Shown: positions 23,725 to 34,590, counted from the first letter of the stretch. The stretch: 64,000 nucleotides of DNA from Pycnopodia helianthoides (GCA_032158295.1 CM063255.1:16272094-16336093), one strand, 5' to 3'. Translations and numbers: made by a program. The notes: generated from the letters alone by a model not told the origin.

Positions 23725-24125
23725 GATATTTGCAGGCTGGTAGAGTTTATCTATCATTCAACGGTGGATGGTGTTTAACGGTCAGACAGTAGGAGGGTTG
23801 AACTGTTTCCCTGTTCGATCATATTGCAGGCTGGCAGAGTTTATTTCACCAATCAACACCACATTGTATGAGATTGAATGATCGGACGGTAGGAGGGTCA
23901 ACTGTTGTTTCCCTGTATGATATGATTTTGCAGGCTGGCAGAGTTTATCTACCATTCAACAACCACATTGGATGAGATTGAGCGGTCAGACAGTGGGAGG
24001 GTTAACTGTGTACTTCGTAGATGCATTTACTTCATGATACCGCATTGCAGGCTGACACAGGTTTACCTATACTCAATACCACAGTGGATGATGTTTAATG
24101 ATCAGACAGTAGGAAGGTTATTATA
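23725..24125 (+). repeat. About 100 bp minisatellite, four units
   Basis: GCAGGCTGGCAGAG-type starts occur at 23731, 23827, 23931 and 24046 (spacing 96, 104 and 115). Each is followed by TTTATCTA, a TCAAC block and GTCAGACAGTAGGAGGGTT. It is the inverse of the array near 8690-9010. Confidence 0.9.
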
Positions 24126-24147
24126 CCACAAGACAGTGTATTTGTAG

Positions 24148-24541
24148 TTAAAGGAACATTACAGAATTGGTAAGAAAAAAACTTGTAAAATAACCTTTTT
24201 GATCACGGATTTACATAAAACTTACACGGTCTAATGATGATGATAGTAGAAAACATCCCTTGAAATATTTCTGTCTGAAATGCCATAGTTGATGAGAAAT
24301 GAATAAACTAACTTTCCGATTGGAGTTTACCGCTCAGTGAGCGGTTTATTCATTTGTTGAATCTATATGATTTCATGCAAATGTGTAATCGGTTTTTCAC
24401 TATTTTCTCGTGACCCAGAAGGCCGATCGATCTCAAACTTCTACAGGTTTGTCAGTTTAGGTATATGGTGGATTACATAAAGTGCTTACACTGCCAGCAA
24501 CTGTTTTGTTAGCAAAAACCAATTCTGTAATGTTCCTTTAA
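24148..24541 (+). mobile_element. TTAA MITE family A, copy 1 (394 bp)
   Basis: TTAA at both ends is followed by inverted termini AAGGAACATTACAGAATTGG. The interior includes GATCACGGATTTACATAAAA and TTTTCTCGTGACCCAGA. No coding capacity. The TTAA target suggests mobilisation by a piggyBac-like or Kolobok-like transposase. Confidence 0.9.
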
Positions 24542-24595
24542 AGAAAGGTTTTGACGATGGACTACTCTTTAAGATTAATACCATTCCTTTAAAAC

Positions 24596-24619
24596 GGGGG
24601 GGGGGGGGGGGGGGGGGGG
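24596..24619 (+). repeat. G24 homopolymer
   Basis: Twenty-four consecutive G, the longest of many G or C runs in the window. It sits 55 bp after a MITE end. Confidence 0.97.
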
Positions 24620-25009
24620 AATCCAATGTTACATCCATTCCTGCAAGACGTCCCCTGATTGTGGATATTTTCAATGAGCTCTAAACCGATGATGTCATTG
24701 GCTGCCCCTCTTGATACAACCCCCCAGCAGGAAATGGCGGCTGATCACACTTATTATGACCGCTATTATTAGTCTTGGTGGGATCAGTGGGTTTTTCCGA
24801 TGCTGGCTGTGGCGGTGGAAAGGCGAGACCAATGCTTGCAGTGACTAGCCTGGATGACAGATTTCAGACTTTTATCTGAATTCAAATTAATATTTTTTTT
24901 TTTTTTTTAATATAAATCTGCCTGTGGCAAAAGTTGTTGTTATGTTCTTCAGTTTATAAAGATTCTTTGATCTATTTGTCTAGCCCTGCGGAAAGAGAAG
25001 CTAGAAGCT

Positions 25010-25445
25010 CCTTGAAATCTTTGCCAAAAGGTGGAAATGCAGGAATTACACGGAGGCCATGGCCTCTGTTGCCCCGGTCATGGCCTCGGTGCCCCTTCAA
25101 AACTTTCCCGTAGACTTCAACAGGGGGGGGGGGAACAGCTGTCATGACCACATCAGGCCTGCGGCTGTACATGTCGCTAGAAAACTCCAACCCAGTTATT
25201 GCAGGCGCTCGTGCGCTGGCCGTCACATTGCAACATAATGATGGCGGCACCCTTTCTGATGTGACAGCCAGCGCGGGGGGGGGGGGGGGGCGCCTTGGGC
25301 CTATAACTGGGTTAGAGTTCCTAAAAAACAATCTACGGTCTGCTTTGATCGCGATGACATTCCCTTTAGAAGATTTTCCAGTCCAAATGCCCGTTGCAAA
25401 ATGAAACTGGCCTTGCCCTCGCAACCAGATGAAATGCCAGGCGTA
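25010..25445. mobile_element. Fold-back element (CAGGCCTGG family) split by a nested MITE
   Basis: The outer element reads GGAATTACACGGAGGCCATG near 25043 and resumes with AGATTTTCCAGTCC and AAAATGAAACTGGCCTTGCC near 25370-25415. The inner 25183-25319 piece has inverted ends AACTCCAACCCAGTTATTG and ATAACTGGGTTAGAGTT, with an inner inverted pair GCGCTGGCCGTCACA and TGTGACAGCCAGCGC. A G16 run lies at 25275-25290. Confidence 0.75.
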
Positions 25446-26969
25446 GGAGCCGCATCGCGTGAGGATTGGTTCTTTTTCCCCTACCCGATTACTTCCCCCA
25501 ACTTGTTCAGTGTTTTCTCAGACATTTGAAAGTGAAAACTACACAGTCATCTTCAGGCCTACCGATTACAGTGCAAGGCACTCTTGAGGATCGTTTGGTT
25601 TCATTACCAGAAATATTCACAAAATAGTAAAAAAATAAAATGTAACATCGGTGGGTTTTGTACGTAGACCAAAACAAGACACCTACCCGCGTTCGGAACC
25701 AGTGTTTTTTTGTGTTTGATCTTGATACACTGCGTGATACAGCATTAGCGAAACCCACACTGTCGCACTTCACTCATGTCTAGACCTGCAGACTATTATT
25801 GTAAATGTCACATACAGTGTTTATACCCACTGAGAACCCCCATGGATTCTGTCCTCAATAGGCGTAATGTGGGTACATGAGGACCCGGGCTCTACGTCGT
25901 CGGAGATCGCTACAAACTCTCACTCAGGATATGGTTGATTCATCACCATCTGCCCCAGGTGGCCAACTTATTATTTGTACGTGTTTTTTTTTCTTCTTAT
26001 TCGGTTTTCCCCTTATTTTACTCTGGATATGAGCTTTTCCCCGCCTACTTAAATTTTTGTCACCCTTCTTAGAAAATAGTTTAACAATTTTCTGCAAAGC
26101 AAAAAAGAGCAGGAAACCAGTCACAGATTGTACATGTGACATGGTATTTTGGCTGGTTGTAACCTTAACCTGGTAAGCATAATTTTGTGCTCAGCTACTT
26201 CTTGTGTTTATGAAACTGGTCCCTGGAATTACATAGAGACCATTACTTTTTGGTCTTGGTCTTGGCCTTGGTGCACCACCACCATTTTAGTCAATATGCT
26301 AAACCTCTGAAGTTGATGCCTGATGCATAATTGTTGTTGTAAGGGCATGGCATTCATTTCTTAGTAAAGGGCTCTGTAAAAGGTGCCCCAAGGCGATGAT
26401 TGGGGGCAGGGAGGCAACTTGCCTGCGTTGCCTTAGTGTTGATAACAGCCCAGCAAGCCCCATCCCTTCAAATCCAGATGCATGTTTTTTCGTTTGATTC
26501 TGTTACACTGAGGACTGCATTCAGTAAAGTGATTACACTTTACATGGGATCAGGCCTAATGCCGTAATCAGAGTTGAACAGTTCGAGTGTTTAGTTACCA
26601 TATGGTGTTGGATTTTGTTAGGAGTGAGGAAGGATCACACTAAATCACTCATCCTAGTGCAGATGGTTATTACCATCTGTGGAGCGTACTCATTGATGTG
26701 CGGCCAGTTTGACGCCCTGGTTTGGTTTCTTCTCCTTGAATTTTAGTTGCAATCTGAGATTATTTAGAATGTAAAAATCTTGATAACTTCAGAGAGGGGT
26801 TTGTAAAAATTATGCATTGACATCCTGACAAACCGTACTCAAAAGGTCAACCTCTGCCTCAAAATGTCAAAATCTGCAGCCAATTATAATACCTCGTAGT
26901 GTACTATCACCTTTAAAATGCCCCTTTGTAAACCCAATTTGACACCCGACACCCCAGCCCAGACACCCA
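25446..26969. other. Mostly non-coding, with fold-back fragments at 26090-26290
   Basis: 26090-26222 is a partial family C copy (CTGCAAAGCAAAAAAGAGCAGG, GTAACCTTAACCTGGTAAGC), followed by a piece of the CAGGCCTGG family (GGTCTTGGTCTTGGCCTTGG). No gene is recognised. Confidence 0.5.
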
Positions 26970-27045
26970 ACTCTACCCCTCACTTCCTCATTCTACCCCT
27001 CACTTCCTCATTCTACCCCTCACTTCCTCATTCTACCCCTCTATC
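26970..27045 (+). repeat. 20 bp minisatellite
   Basis: CACTTCCTCATTCTACCCCT is repeated about three and a half times. Confidence 0.95.
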
Positions 27046-28146
27046 CTCATTGCCCATAAACCGCCCGAGTTAAACACATCACCACCTTCAAAACCCCATT
27101 TGTGACACCCACACCTTGACACCTCGCCACACCCCCTAGACTCACCCATCATCTGAGGTACCCCAATAGCAACCCCCTTGCGAACCCTGACACCCATACA
27201 CCTCTGTATGTATCATCACCTCGAAAACCTCTGCATGTTCGTGGCACTTCTTTAATTGTGTCTGGACCCGCCCATGTTAACATCCTCAACACCCAAAAGC
27301 ATCTGTTCATTTGGATGAAACGCCCATGTTGCACCCCCTCTCAAATATATACCCCCCCCCCCCCGACATTTTAACATTGCTGATGAATGCAAGTCAAAAA
27401 TCTACTCATTCCTCTAGAATATTTATTTGTCGGCAGTATGAAATCAGAAGTCATATATTATGAATATAACGCATTCCAAGAATTTGAAATGAATGCCCCT
27501 GAACTGAAATTGTAGCACCTTTCACAAGTGCCATCAACCCCCCCCCCCCTTACAGTACTAAATTCCCTGCTTTCGGGAAATCCAACACGAGCCTGACCTT
27601 TTTAGAAAATTAGGGTTCCATCACAAACTTTCCAGCGCAATTTGATGTGAATGTTAATAATATTACGGAGAAGGAACGTTTCAGCCCGTGGGGGTAGTAA
27701 GAACACACCCGGATGCTGTTACGCCAGCTGCCTAGGCTTTGAGTATCATGTAGACACTGTGTTTGTCTCCGTCGTGCACCCCTCGCTCGGTCTGTGCATG
27801 GAGATGCTCTGTGTGTGTGTGTGCCTCATGTCAGTGTAGTAAATTTTTTTTTTTTTTTTTTTGCGGGGCTGATATCTTTTCTGCGTAAGTGAGTTATCGT
27901 TGAGCCTGTGGGTGTTGTGTGTCCAGTGCGATCAGGGGTGGTCAGTTGTAATTTGTCACACGAGCCAGCCAGTATTTTCTGCGGCCTGTCAGATGTTCTT
28001 ATTGATCTTCAGTTACGTGCGTACAATGGGAGAGAAAATCTGCTTTTTCTGTGGTGTGTGACAGACAGGAAATTAGACAAAACATAACTATTCGAATGAA
28101 TAGAAAGATCAACGAAAAAAACTAATTACATTTTTTTTAAATGAAC
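27046..28146. other. Non-coding; C-rich left half
   Basis: C-rich sequence (27046-27365, C13 at 27352-27364), a further C run near 27538-27549, and a T-run at 27845-27863. No conserved frame. Confidence 0.5.
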
Positions 28147-28386
28147 TGTTTAGGTTATCTTGTTTAGGTTATCTTGTTTAGGTTAATTTGTTTAGGTTAA
28201 CTTGTTTAGGTTAACTTGTTTAGGTTAACTTGTTTAGGTTAACTTGTTTAGGTTAACTTGTTTAGGTTAACTTGTTTAGGTTAACTTGTTTAGGTTAACT
28301 TGTTTAGGTTAACTTGTTTAGGTTAACTTGTTTAGGTTAACTTGTTTAGGTTAACTTGTTTAGGTTAACTTGTTTAGGTTAACTTG
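28147..28386 (+). repeat. 14 bp satellite, about 17 units
   Basis: The unit is TGTTTAGGTTAACT. The first three units carry TATC or TAAT in place of TAAC, and the rest are almost perfect. The array abuts a C13 run at 28400-28412. Confidence 0.96.
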
Positions 28387-28790
28387 TTGAACAGTTCAAC
28401 CCCCCCCCCCCCGAAAAAAAAGGATTTAGAAAGATCAATAAAATAAATCAAATAACAATTAGTAAATTAAATGGTTAGGTTTATTTGTTTTCCCTTGTTA
28501 TAGACTAGTTAACATTCCTGCCCAACCCCAACCCACCAGAATTGAGAAAGATCAATAAAATAACCCTTTTTTAAATTGACTTTATAAGTTGAATGTGTTT
28601 TCCCTTGTGACAGTGGTTAACATTTCTACCCCCCCAATAGAAAAAAAGAATTTAGAAAGGTTAAAATACTGTATACCTGAAATGAAAACGTTAACAGTTT
28701 GATTTTTAGAGGCATTTTTTTCTTCTTCTTTTTAGAATCATTTTTTCTTCTTCTTTTTAATAATAATATCCGACTTTAGAAAGATCAGCA
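28387..28790. other. Non-coding, diverged direct repeats
   Basis: TTTAGAAAGATCAATAAAAT and TGTTTTCCCTTGT recur two or three times between 28420 and 28800, suggesting an old duplication of about 130 bp. Confidence 0.5.
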
Positions 28791-29140
28791 GGCCCGATGC
28801 TTCGTTTTTGAAAGGGCAAGGACACAAAGGGGTTTTCTCCTTGTTAAAGGGGCACCTCTGTGAGGCTTTGTAAATGTTTAAAAGAATATTTCAAGGGGCA
28901 CCAAGGTAAAATGACCTGCAGCCGATTTCACGAAGCGCTAGGATTAATCCTATCTCGAGTTAGGATGAGTGACTCGTCCTAACTTAGGATGGGTTCAATG
29001 CGTCCTAACGTCTATCGATACGGAACTTAACTCGTCCTAAGTCCTAAGATTAATCCTAAGTTAGGAAGAGTTTGGTGAAATCGACGGCAGGCGCAACAGG
29101 GGGCAATTGCCTCCATTGCCTCCGTGAAGTATCAGACCTA
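28791..29140. mobile_element. CAGGCCTGG-family fragment split by a CTTAGGA fold-back (28921-29088)
   Basis: The outer part has GGGCAAGGACACAAAGGGG and GGGGCACCAAGG and resumes with GGCAATTGCCTCCATTGCC. The inserted palindrome has ends GCCGATTTCAC and GTGAAATCGACGGC and interior TAACTTAGGATG and CTAAGTTAGGA. It is a diverged relative of 11185-11346. Confidence 0.75.
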
Positions 29141-29463
29141 GATCAATGAATAAATAAAAATCATAAACAAAACTTGATAAATGAACCTTTTTAAGACCGT
29201 TGTGTCTTTGTATTTGAATCCGCACCGTACACCCACATATGGATGGTTTTTATCGATTTTTGTCATCGTACTCTTTACCAGTGATAATACTACACAAATG
29301 TCGGGTGCAATTTGAAGGCATTGTCGCAGAATATAATCCACAGATGAAATCTGGACTGTTCCATTTCACAAAGTGAAGGGAAAAAAAAAACAGATTTCGC
29401 CGATTGTATTCTGCAACAATGGACGAAATGCTTTCAATATTTGTTTGATACAACTCACACACA
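29141..29463. other. Non-coding
   Basis: No recognisable frame or repeat. Confidence 0.4.
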
Positions 29464-29656
29464 GGGCCCAATTTCATAGAGCTGCTTAAGCACAAAAAGT
29501 AGCTAAGCACAACAAAATTGTGCTTACCAGAATACGGTTACCGGCCAAACTACCGTGTCACATGTACAATTTGTGACTGGTATCCTGCTGATTTCTGTTT
29601 AGCAGAAAATTGTTAAGCAATATTTTCTGCTTAAGCAGCTCTATGAAATTGGGCCC
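29464..29656. mobile_element. Family C fold-back element, well-preserved copy
   Basis: GGGCCCAATTTCATAGAGCT at the left and AGCTCTATGAAATTGGGCCC at the right are perfect inverted ends. The interior holds GCTTACCAGAATACGGTTACC and GACTGGTATCCTGC. At 193 bp this is a good family reference. Confidence 0.9.
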
Positions 29657-30189
29657 AGGTTCTTGTCATTTGTGATTTGTTTCACTGTAAACACAAAATA
29701 GATACGGAAACTTGTCCACCGTACACTCTGAAGAAAAATTTTAAAATCCCATTTTAGACAATGTGAACGACTCACTGTAGACTCCAACCTTGTCCCCCTT
29801 GATACAACCTTACCCCATTTGGACAAGAGGGGGGAGAATGATTATTTTGGGAAAGACGCTGCTAAGCCTCCAATATTAATCCATATTGGACTGCAATATT
29901 AAATTGTTGAGCTCCGCGGTAGTACAGTAAATGGCAAAATAGTGGATTACACATGACGTGTGTTCCACCAATCAAATAGCAAGGATCTCCGTGTGTGGTA
30001 TGTAATACAAAATAGATGTTTGTTGTGTTTAGGAAGTAATTTGGCATTAGCGTGGGAAACCTTCGGCTTTCTGTGACCTTTTCCACTGAAAAGGAAGTTT
30101 GTCTAATCTGGAGGCTGTTGCTGCCACACTGGGCATACTGGTGAAAGCTGTGGGCAGCCACCAAGATCTTAAAAAACAAAACAACAACG
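29657..30189. other. Non-coding
   Basis: No gene or repeat recognised. Minus-strand frames are short and unlike known proteins. Confidence 0.4.
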
Positions 30190-30377
30190 ATATTACCCTG
30201 CCAAAGAACAAAAAGTAGCTAGGCTAATTATACTTACCAGAAAAAGGGTACCAGCCAAAATACTGCATGTACATCACATGTACCATCTATGACTGGTGTT
30301 CTCCTCATTTTTTTTTTTTAGCTTAGCAGAAAATTTTTTAAGCAATATTTTCTGTTTGAGCAGCGCTATGAAATCGT
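30190..30377. mobile_element. Family C fold-back element, diverged
   Basis: AAAAAGTAGCTAGGCTAATT, GGTACCAGCCAAAATACTG, GACTGGTGTTCTCC and GAGCAGCGCTATGAAATCG follow the family order. Confidence 0.75.
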
Positions 30378-30424
30378 GTAGTGAAAGTTGTTGTACTTGA
30401 TTGCATTTAGCTTGCATTTGGGTC

Positions 30425-30800
30425 ATTCCGTGTCAATTCAACATGCTTTTGGACCTGACCGTCACAGATTAAAATGAAATTTTGTGTACTGATTGGACTC
30501 AATGAGAAACCCCCAGAACCGAATTTTTTTGTCGTTCGGTTGATTATTTTTTGAGATATGGGTTAACAAACTTTTGACTAATTAGCATGACCTGCTGTGT
30601 TTGGACATTCATATCTCCAAAAGTAAAGCACCTACAGAGATAAAATTTACATCATTTTAAAGCTCTTGAAATGGCCCGTATTTTATAACACAGAATCAAA
30701 ATTATACCGCATACCACAACAAAGTTACGCAAAAATATGACCTTTGACCTTGATTTGGCAGACCTTGATTTAGCAGTCAACTCAAATCCCATACTGTGTT
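30425..30800. repeat. Possible transposon end starting GGGTCATTCCGTGTCAA
   Basis: The opening sequence resembles a terminal repeat that I recall from several animal genomes. The right end is not found, so the copy is truncated or the match is coincidental. Confidence 0.35.
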
Positions 30801-30918
30801 GCACTTTGTTGTATTAAGCAGAGTTCTTTATTGCCTTGACTTGTACAATATTAAGTCCCCAGCAAAGTTCAGTGAACATTGGAGGTATGGAGCAGGGGTT
30901 AACTGCTCAAAAGGCTAG

Positions 30919-31430
30919 GCCCAATTTCAAAGAGCTACTTAAAGGTATTGTACACTTTTGGTAACAGCTCAAAATCAGTGTCCACATTTTGTGTGATTCA
31001 ACATATGCATGAACAAACAAACCTGTGAAAGTTTGAGCTCAATTGGTCATCGAGGTCAAGAGAAAATAGAGACCAGAGAAAAGAGATCTTATGTGTTTTC
31101 TGTTTTTTCAAATTATCGCGCGCAATAATTACTATTGTTTTACTCGTTTCTCAGAAACGATAGCATTTTAGGCAGAAATATTTTAAGGAACCCTTTCTAC
31201 CATTACTTACTTTAAATCATGTAAGTTATGTGTGAATCTGTGAACATTGTGTTTTTCGATCTTACCAATAGTGTACAGGGCCTTTAAGCACAGAGAGTAG
31301 CCATGCTTACCAAAATGAGGTAACCAGCCGAAGTACCAGTCCTTCCATCTGTAACCGGTATCCTGCTAATTTCGGCTCAGCAGAAAACTGTTCAGCTATA
31401 TTTGCTGTTGACATCGGGCCTAGGTATGAA
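30919..31430. mobile_element. Family C element split by TTAA MITE family B (30939-31287)
   Basis: The host starts GGCCCAATTTCAAAGAGCTA and resumes at 31288 with GCACAGAGAGTAGCC and GTAACCAGCCGAAGTACC. The insert is flanked by TTAA (30939-30942 and 31284-31287) and has inverted ends AAGGTATTGTACACTTTTGG and CCAATAGTGTACAGGGCCTT. The host CTTAAG supplied the target. Confidence 0.85.
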
Positions 31431-31559
31431 CCAGTTCAATGCATTAAGGAGGGTTTTCAACAGAATCAACCCACCAACAGCGACGACGTTGCTCTCATCA
31501 ATATTTTGGGGAAAACGTAAACAAAACATGTTGAATTGGATTGGTTTGGAAGTCCAATT

Positions 31560-31812
31560 TTAAACGGCAAATATAGCTGAACAGTTTTCTGCTGAGCCAA
31601 AATTAGCAGGATACCAGTTACAGATGGATGGACTGGTACTTTGGCTGGTTGCCTTAAAGCCTGTAAGCACAACAACTTGCTAAGCACAGGAAAATATAGT
31701 TTATTTTATTATTATTAAAGTTCACATTGTTTCCAGTGGTCCCCAACTCATTTTTTGCTTAGCAAAGAAATTTGGTAAGCAGCATTTTTTGCTTAAATGG
31801 CTTCATGACGTT
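31560..31812. mobile_element. Family C element, reverse and rearranged
   Basis: Carries GTTTTCTGCTGAGCC, GCAGGATACCAGTTACAG, GGCTGGTTGCC and TTGCTTAAATGGCTTCATGA. It lies head to head with the preceding copy, the two together spanning 30919-31812. Confidence 0.7.
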
Positions 31813-33029
31813 TGGCCACGTAAGCCTTCGATAGTAAAGGGCCATTGACACAAAAACTAGGGTTGTATTTCATTGGACTGGTGCTCGTCATTTCCTTTTG
31901 TTCTGTTTTCCTCTTACAGGGTCAGGGACCTAGAGAATAATTGTATAATATGGTAGCAGGGTCACTTGGGACACGTCTTTAGCATTGATCGGATTTATGT
32001 TAAATAGTCATGGAAAATGATTTGCCATCTGACTTCAGGAATGGATGAGAGAATTTTGTTTAAACCCCAACAGTGTCCCAGGCTGATTTAAATCTGACCC
32101 AATATTCGGATGGTGCATTGACACTGACAGGGCCAACTACTGTACTTACAAAGCATTTTTATCTGTGTGCACAGCCACAATCATGGGTACACATTTTTTT
32201 CGCGTCCATGTTATGAACAACAGTTTGAAAAACCACTGATGTAACAGTTATTCAATGTTGTTTGTAAATTAAATTAACCAGCGCTGTGTGAATGAAGAGT
32301 AGAAAGTACATGAGTTTGTCCGATACAGATCTACCAAGAGTTACTCAATATTTATGTGTTGTTCATTTGGTGTCTTTGTAAAAAAAAGTGTACACATCCC
32401 ATGGACCAAAGCTGGCTACATGTTGTAACAAGACAATGTGACCAAATTCATTTCAAAAATTTTGATTTTACACAAATACATTCGATGGTTAGTTGCTTTG
32501 TTTCCAAAAATTCAACAGTATTTTGGAATATTTGTGTAACATTGTTACAAACTGTGGCTATCTGTTGTTGCTGTGCATTTACGGATTCCCAGAGTTTTCC
32601 AGCCTTGGTTGGCAAAAACTTGGGCTGTGACGGTGCAATAGAAAGGTCTATTTTCTACAAAACACCGCTGACCTTAAAATGACCTTTACAAAAGTTCAAG
32701 TTGTGACCAAAATAGAGAAAGGGAAGTCAGCTTTGAACTTGTTTGCGCCTTGACTGCAGTTATTGTTTCTAGAATTTTTTCTGAACAAAAAGTTGTGGTT
32801 AATTTGATGCTAGAGACAAGCTTGTTGTATGTAGAATTTTTGCCAGTTGGATTTAATAGAAAAAAACACCCCCAAAACAGAGATAGAGAAAAGAGAAAAT
32901 TTGTTGATAAAACAAATTTGACAAGGTTTCAAAATAAGGAATGGTGAATAACGCCCAAATTCCCAGATGAATCTTCAGTGGCCGTAGTAGAGGCCGAATT
33001 TAAATAAAGTGTCTGGTAGAAGTGTAAAT
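31813..33029 (+). other. Intron upstream of SCRIB exon A, no gene recognised
   Basis: Ordinary AT-rich sequence. A plus-strand frame at 32356-32682 (108 codons) is unlike known proteins. No earlier SCRIB exon was recognised here. Confidence 0.45.
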
Positions 33030-33189
33030 AGTGTTCATTCAATATTCGATCCGGTTGTGCATTTATGCAAATTTGGTAATTGAGTATTCCTTCTTTTAAC
33101 TAAATGCAGAAATTATGGAAAAATATTCAATCTGGTGGTGCATTTATGCAAATTTGATAATTGCGTATTCCTTCTTTTAACTTATACAG
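33030..33189 (+). repeat. 80 bp tandem duplication covering the SCRIB exon A splice acceptor
   Basis: Two adjacent copies run through 'AATATTC', 'GTGCATTTATGCAAATTTG', 'GTATTCCTTCTTTTAACT', a CAG and 'ATTATGGAAA'. The first CAG is at 33107-33109 and the functional one at 33187-33189, exactly 80 bp apart. The upstream copy holds both the pyrimidine tract and the first bases of the exon (ATTATGGAAA). It is therefore a duplicated acceptor, not just intronic sequence. Confidence 0.85.
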
Positions 33190-33268
33190 ATATTATGGAA
33201 ATTCCGGACAATATCAAGTACTGCAAGGCATTGGCGGTGGTAGACTTCAGTGGTAACCCGCTCTCGAG
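33190..33268 (+). CDS. SCRIB: Scribble (LAP-family LRR protein) internal exon A, partial CDS
   Basis: This exon encodes part of the LRR scaffold of Scribble, a cortical polarity protein that works with Dlg and Lgl at basolateral membranes and junctions. It has 25 full codons reading I-M-E-I-P-D-N-I-K-Y-C-K-A-L and then V-V-D-F-S-G-N-P-L-S, with two bases of a split codon at each end. A pyrimidine tract and CAG precede it and GTAAAT follows it. The paired motifs 'IP(D/E)xIKxCKAL' and 'DFSGNPL' are typical of Scribble and Lano (LRRC1); Erbin differs at the SGNPL site. The exon enters after one base of a codon (probably G, giving Asp) and leaves with AG, which exon B completes to Arg. In human SCRIB, as I remember it, the exon boundaries fall at the same residues. 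Lano is the main alternative. The preceding exon was not found in the 33 kb upstream. Confidence 0.85.
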
Positions 33269-33694
33269 GTAAATATATGCAAATTAGGCTTATTAGTCAA
33301 ATTATACGTCTCCAAATTGTTTTTTCTTCACAGGAAAGTCTTTCGCAGCGGAATCGGTTTACCAGCCAAACTAACCTGTATTTTCCTAATACGTGGGATT
33401 GGCTCCCTGCTAGTTTGTCCACTTAGACTTTCTAAGTTGCTCGTTAGCTTTAAAAATTAGCGCCCTAATGTTGAGTCATGTTTAGTCATGTACAGTCAAA
33501 GAGCATGTACTACAAGGTCGACTGATCTCGTAGCCGTGTTAATTGGCTTTTTTTTTTTTCCTCTCTCTCTCACTTTCCCCTCATTCCGGATATTAAGAAG
33601 CGAAACAAATAATCTACATGTTTGTTAGCCATCTGGAGATGAACTGTACATGAATGATTCATGCACTGCCGAGCGTTCTAGCGAGGGCTACCTA

Positions 33695-33712
33695 TATATA
33701 TATATTTATATA
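33695..33712. repeat. (TA)n microsatellite
   Basis: TATATATATATATTTATA in the intron 430 bp downstream of exon A. Confidence 0.9.
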
Positions 33713-33769
33713 CACATATGTAGCTTGGACATACATGTACCATCTATACATAAAGCTCTACGGACACAC

Positions 33770-33910
33770 TCCGCACATTGCTGTGGCGGCCTCACTGAAT
33801 TGATCCCGTTGCCATGGCGATGCCGGTGGCACTGCATTAACATTCTGTCCCCGATGGAGGCTAATGTAATCCCCCTACTTCTACCCCCCCCGGCCACCTG
33901 CAATAATGTT
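33770..33910. promoter_or_regulatory. Possible intronic regulatory patch with RFX-like motif
   Basis: Complex, repeat-free, balanced-composition sequence has GTTGCCATGGCGAT at 33808-33821, which matches the palindromic RFX X-box GTTGCCATGGCAAC at 12 of 14 positions. It sits in the first 1 kb of the long intron. Binding and conservation are untested. Confidence 0.25.
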
Positions 33911-34343
33911 GGGAGTAGAGGAATTTTTACTCCGACACCCGGATGTGAAAAAACGTCTTCTTCTTCTACCTTTTCTCCTCCTCCTCTTGCCGTCTGATCT
34001 AAGATGGTCCCGTTCTCTCCCCTGAAAATTGTGACTTCCTCGGCTGTATAAATGCCTGACTGACTTGTTTCCGACTAGCCCAAGGGGGCTAGTCGTTTGA
34101 CTAGACCCCATAAATGTTTAGAAACTGGTTCAACTCTTTGATCGTTTCTGTTGCGACGATCATAATCAAAACAAGTTGTTTCATTTCGGCGCTTGGATAA
34201 ATTGCGAGTCAAAGCACTTTCGGGGGGGTCTCGCAGGGATAGAAATCCGCAGGCTACATGTACTTGGGTGGGATTCAAACCCAAGTTCCCCCTGTATTCA
34301 TTGGGTACGTGGGAAATTTCAGATTTGTTATCTGAATTCTGAC

Positions 34344-34551
34344 CAGAGCTGCCGACTCTCCCTGATTTATGCAGAAAGTTCCCCTGAAAATAAACCAATC
34401 TGTCCCTGTTCTGATGACAAATGTTTAAGTCTCCCTGATTGTGGAAACTTTGTCCCTATTATGTTGAATGAAATTAGAAATAGGCCTATCTCCCTGTTTT
34501 GTTGTACACAAAATCTCCCTGATTGCAAGAGCACATATACTGGCAGCTCCG
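34344..34551. mobile_element. hAT-like MITE (208 bp)
   Basis: Inverted ends CAGAGCTGCC and GGCAGCTCCG are flanked by ATTCTGAC (34336-34343) and ATTCAGAC (34552-34559), an 8 bp duplication with one mismatch. CAGAG-type ends with 8 bp duplications are typical of hAT. The interior has repeated CTCCCTGAT phrases and no transposase. Confidence 0.7.
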
Positions 34552-34590
34552 ATTCAGACCTCTTGATGTGAAATTGATTTTTATCAATAC

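Noticed and set aside
28147..28386. Interstitial telomere repeat
   Set aside because: The unit is 14 bp, TGTTTAGGTTAACT, not TTAGGG. The resemblance is limited to TTTAGG.
34176..34571. 131-codon plus-strand frame
   Set aside because: It spans the hAT-like MITE and is explained by that element.
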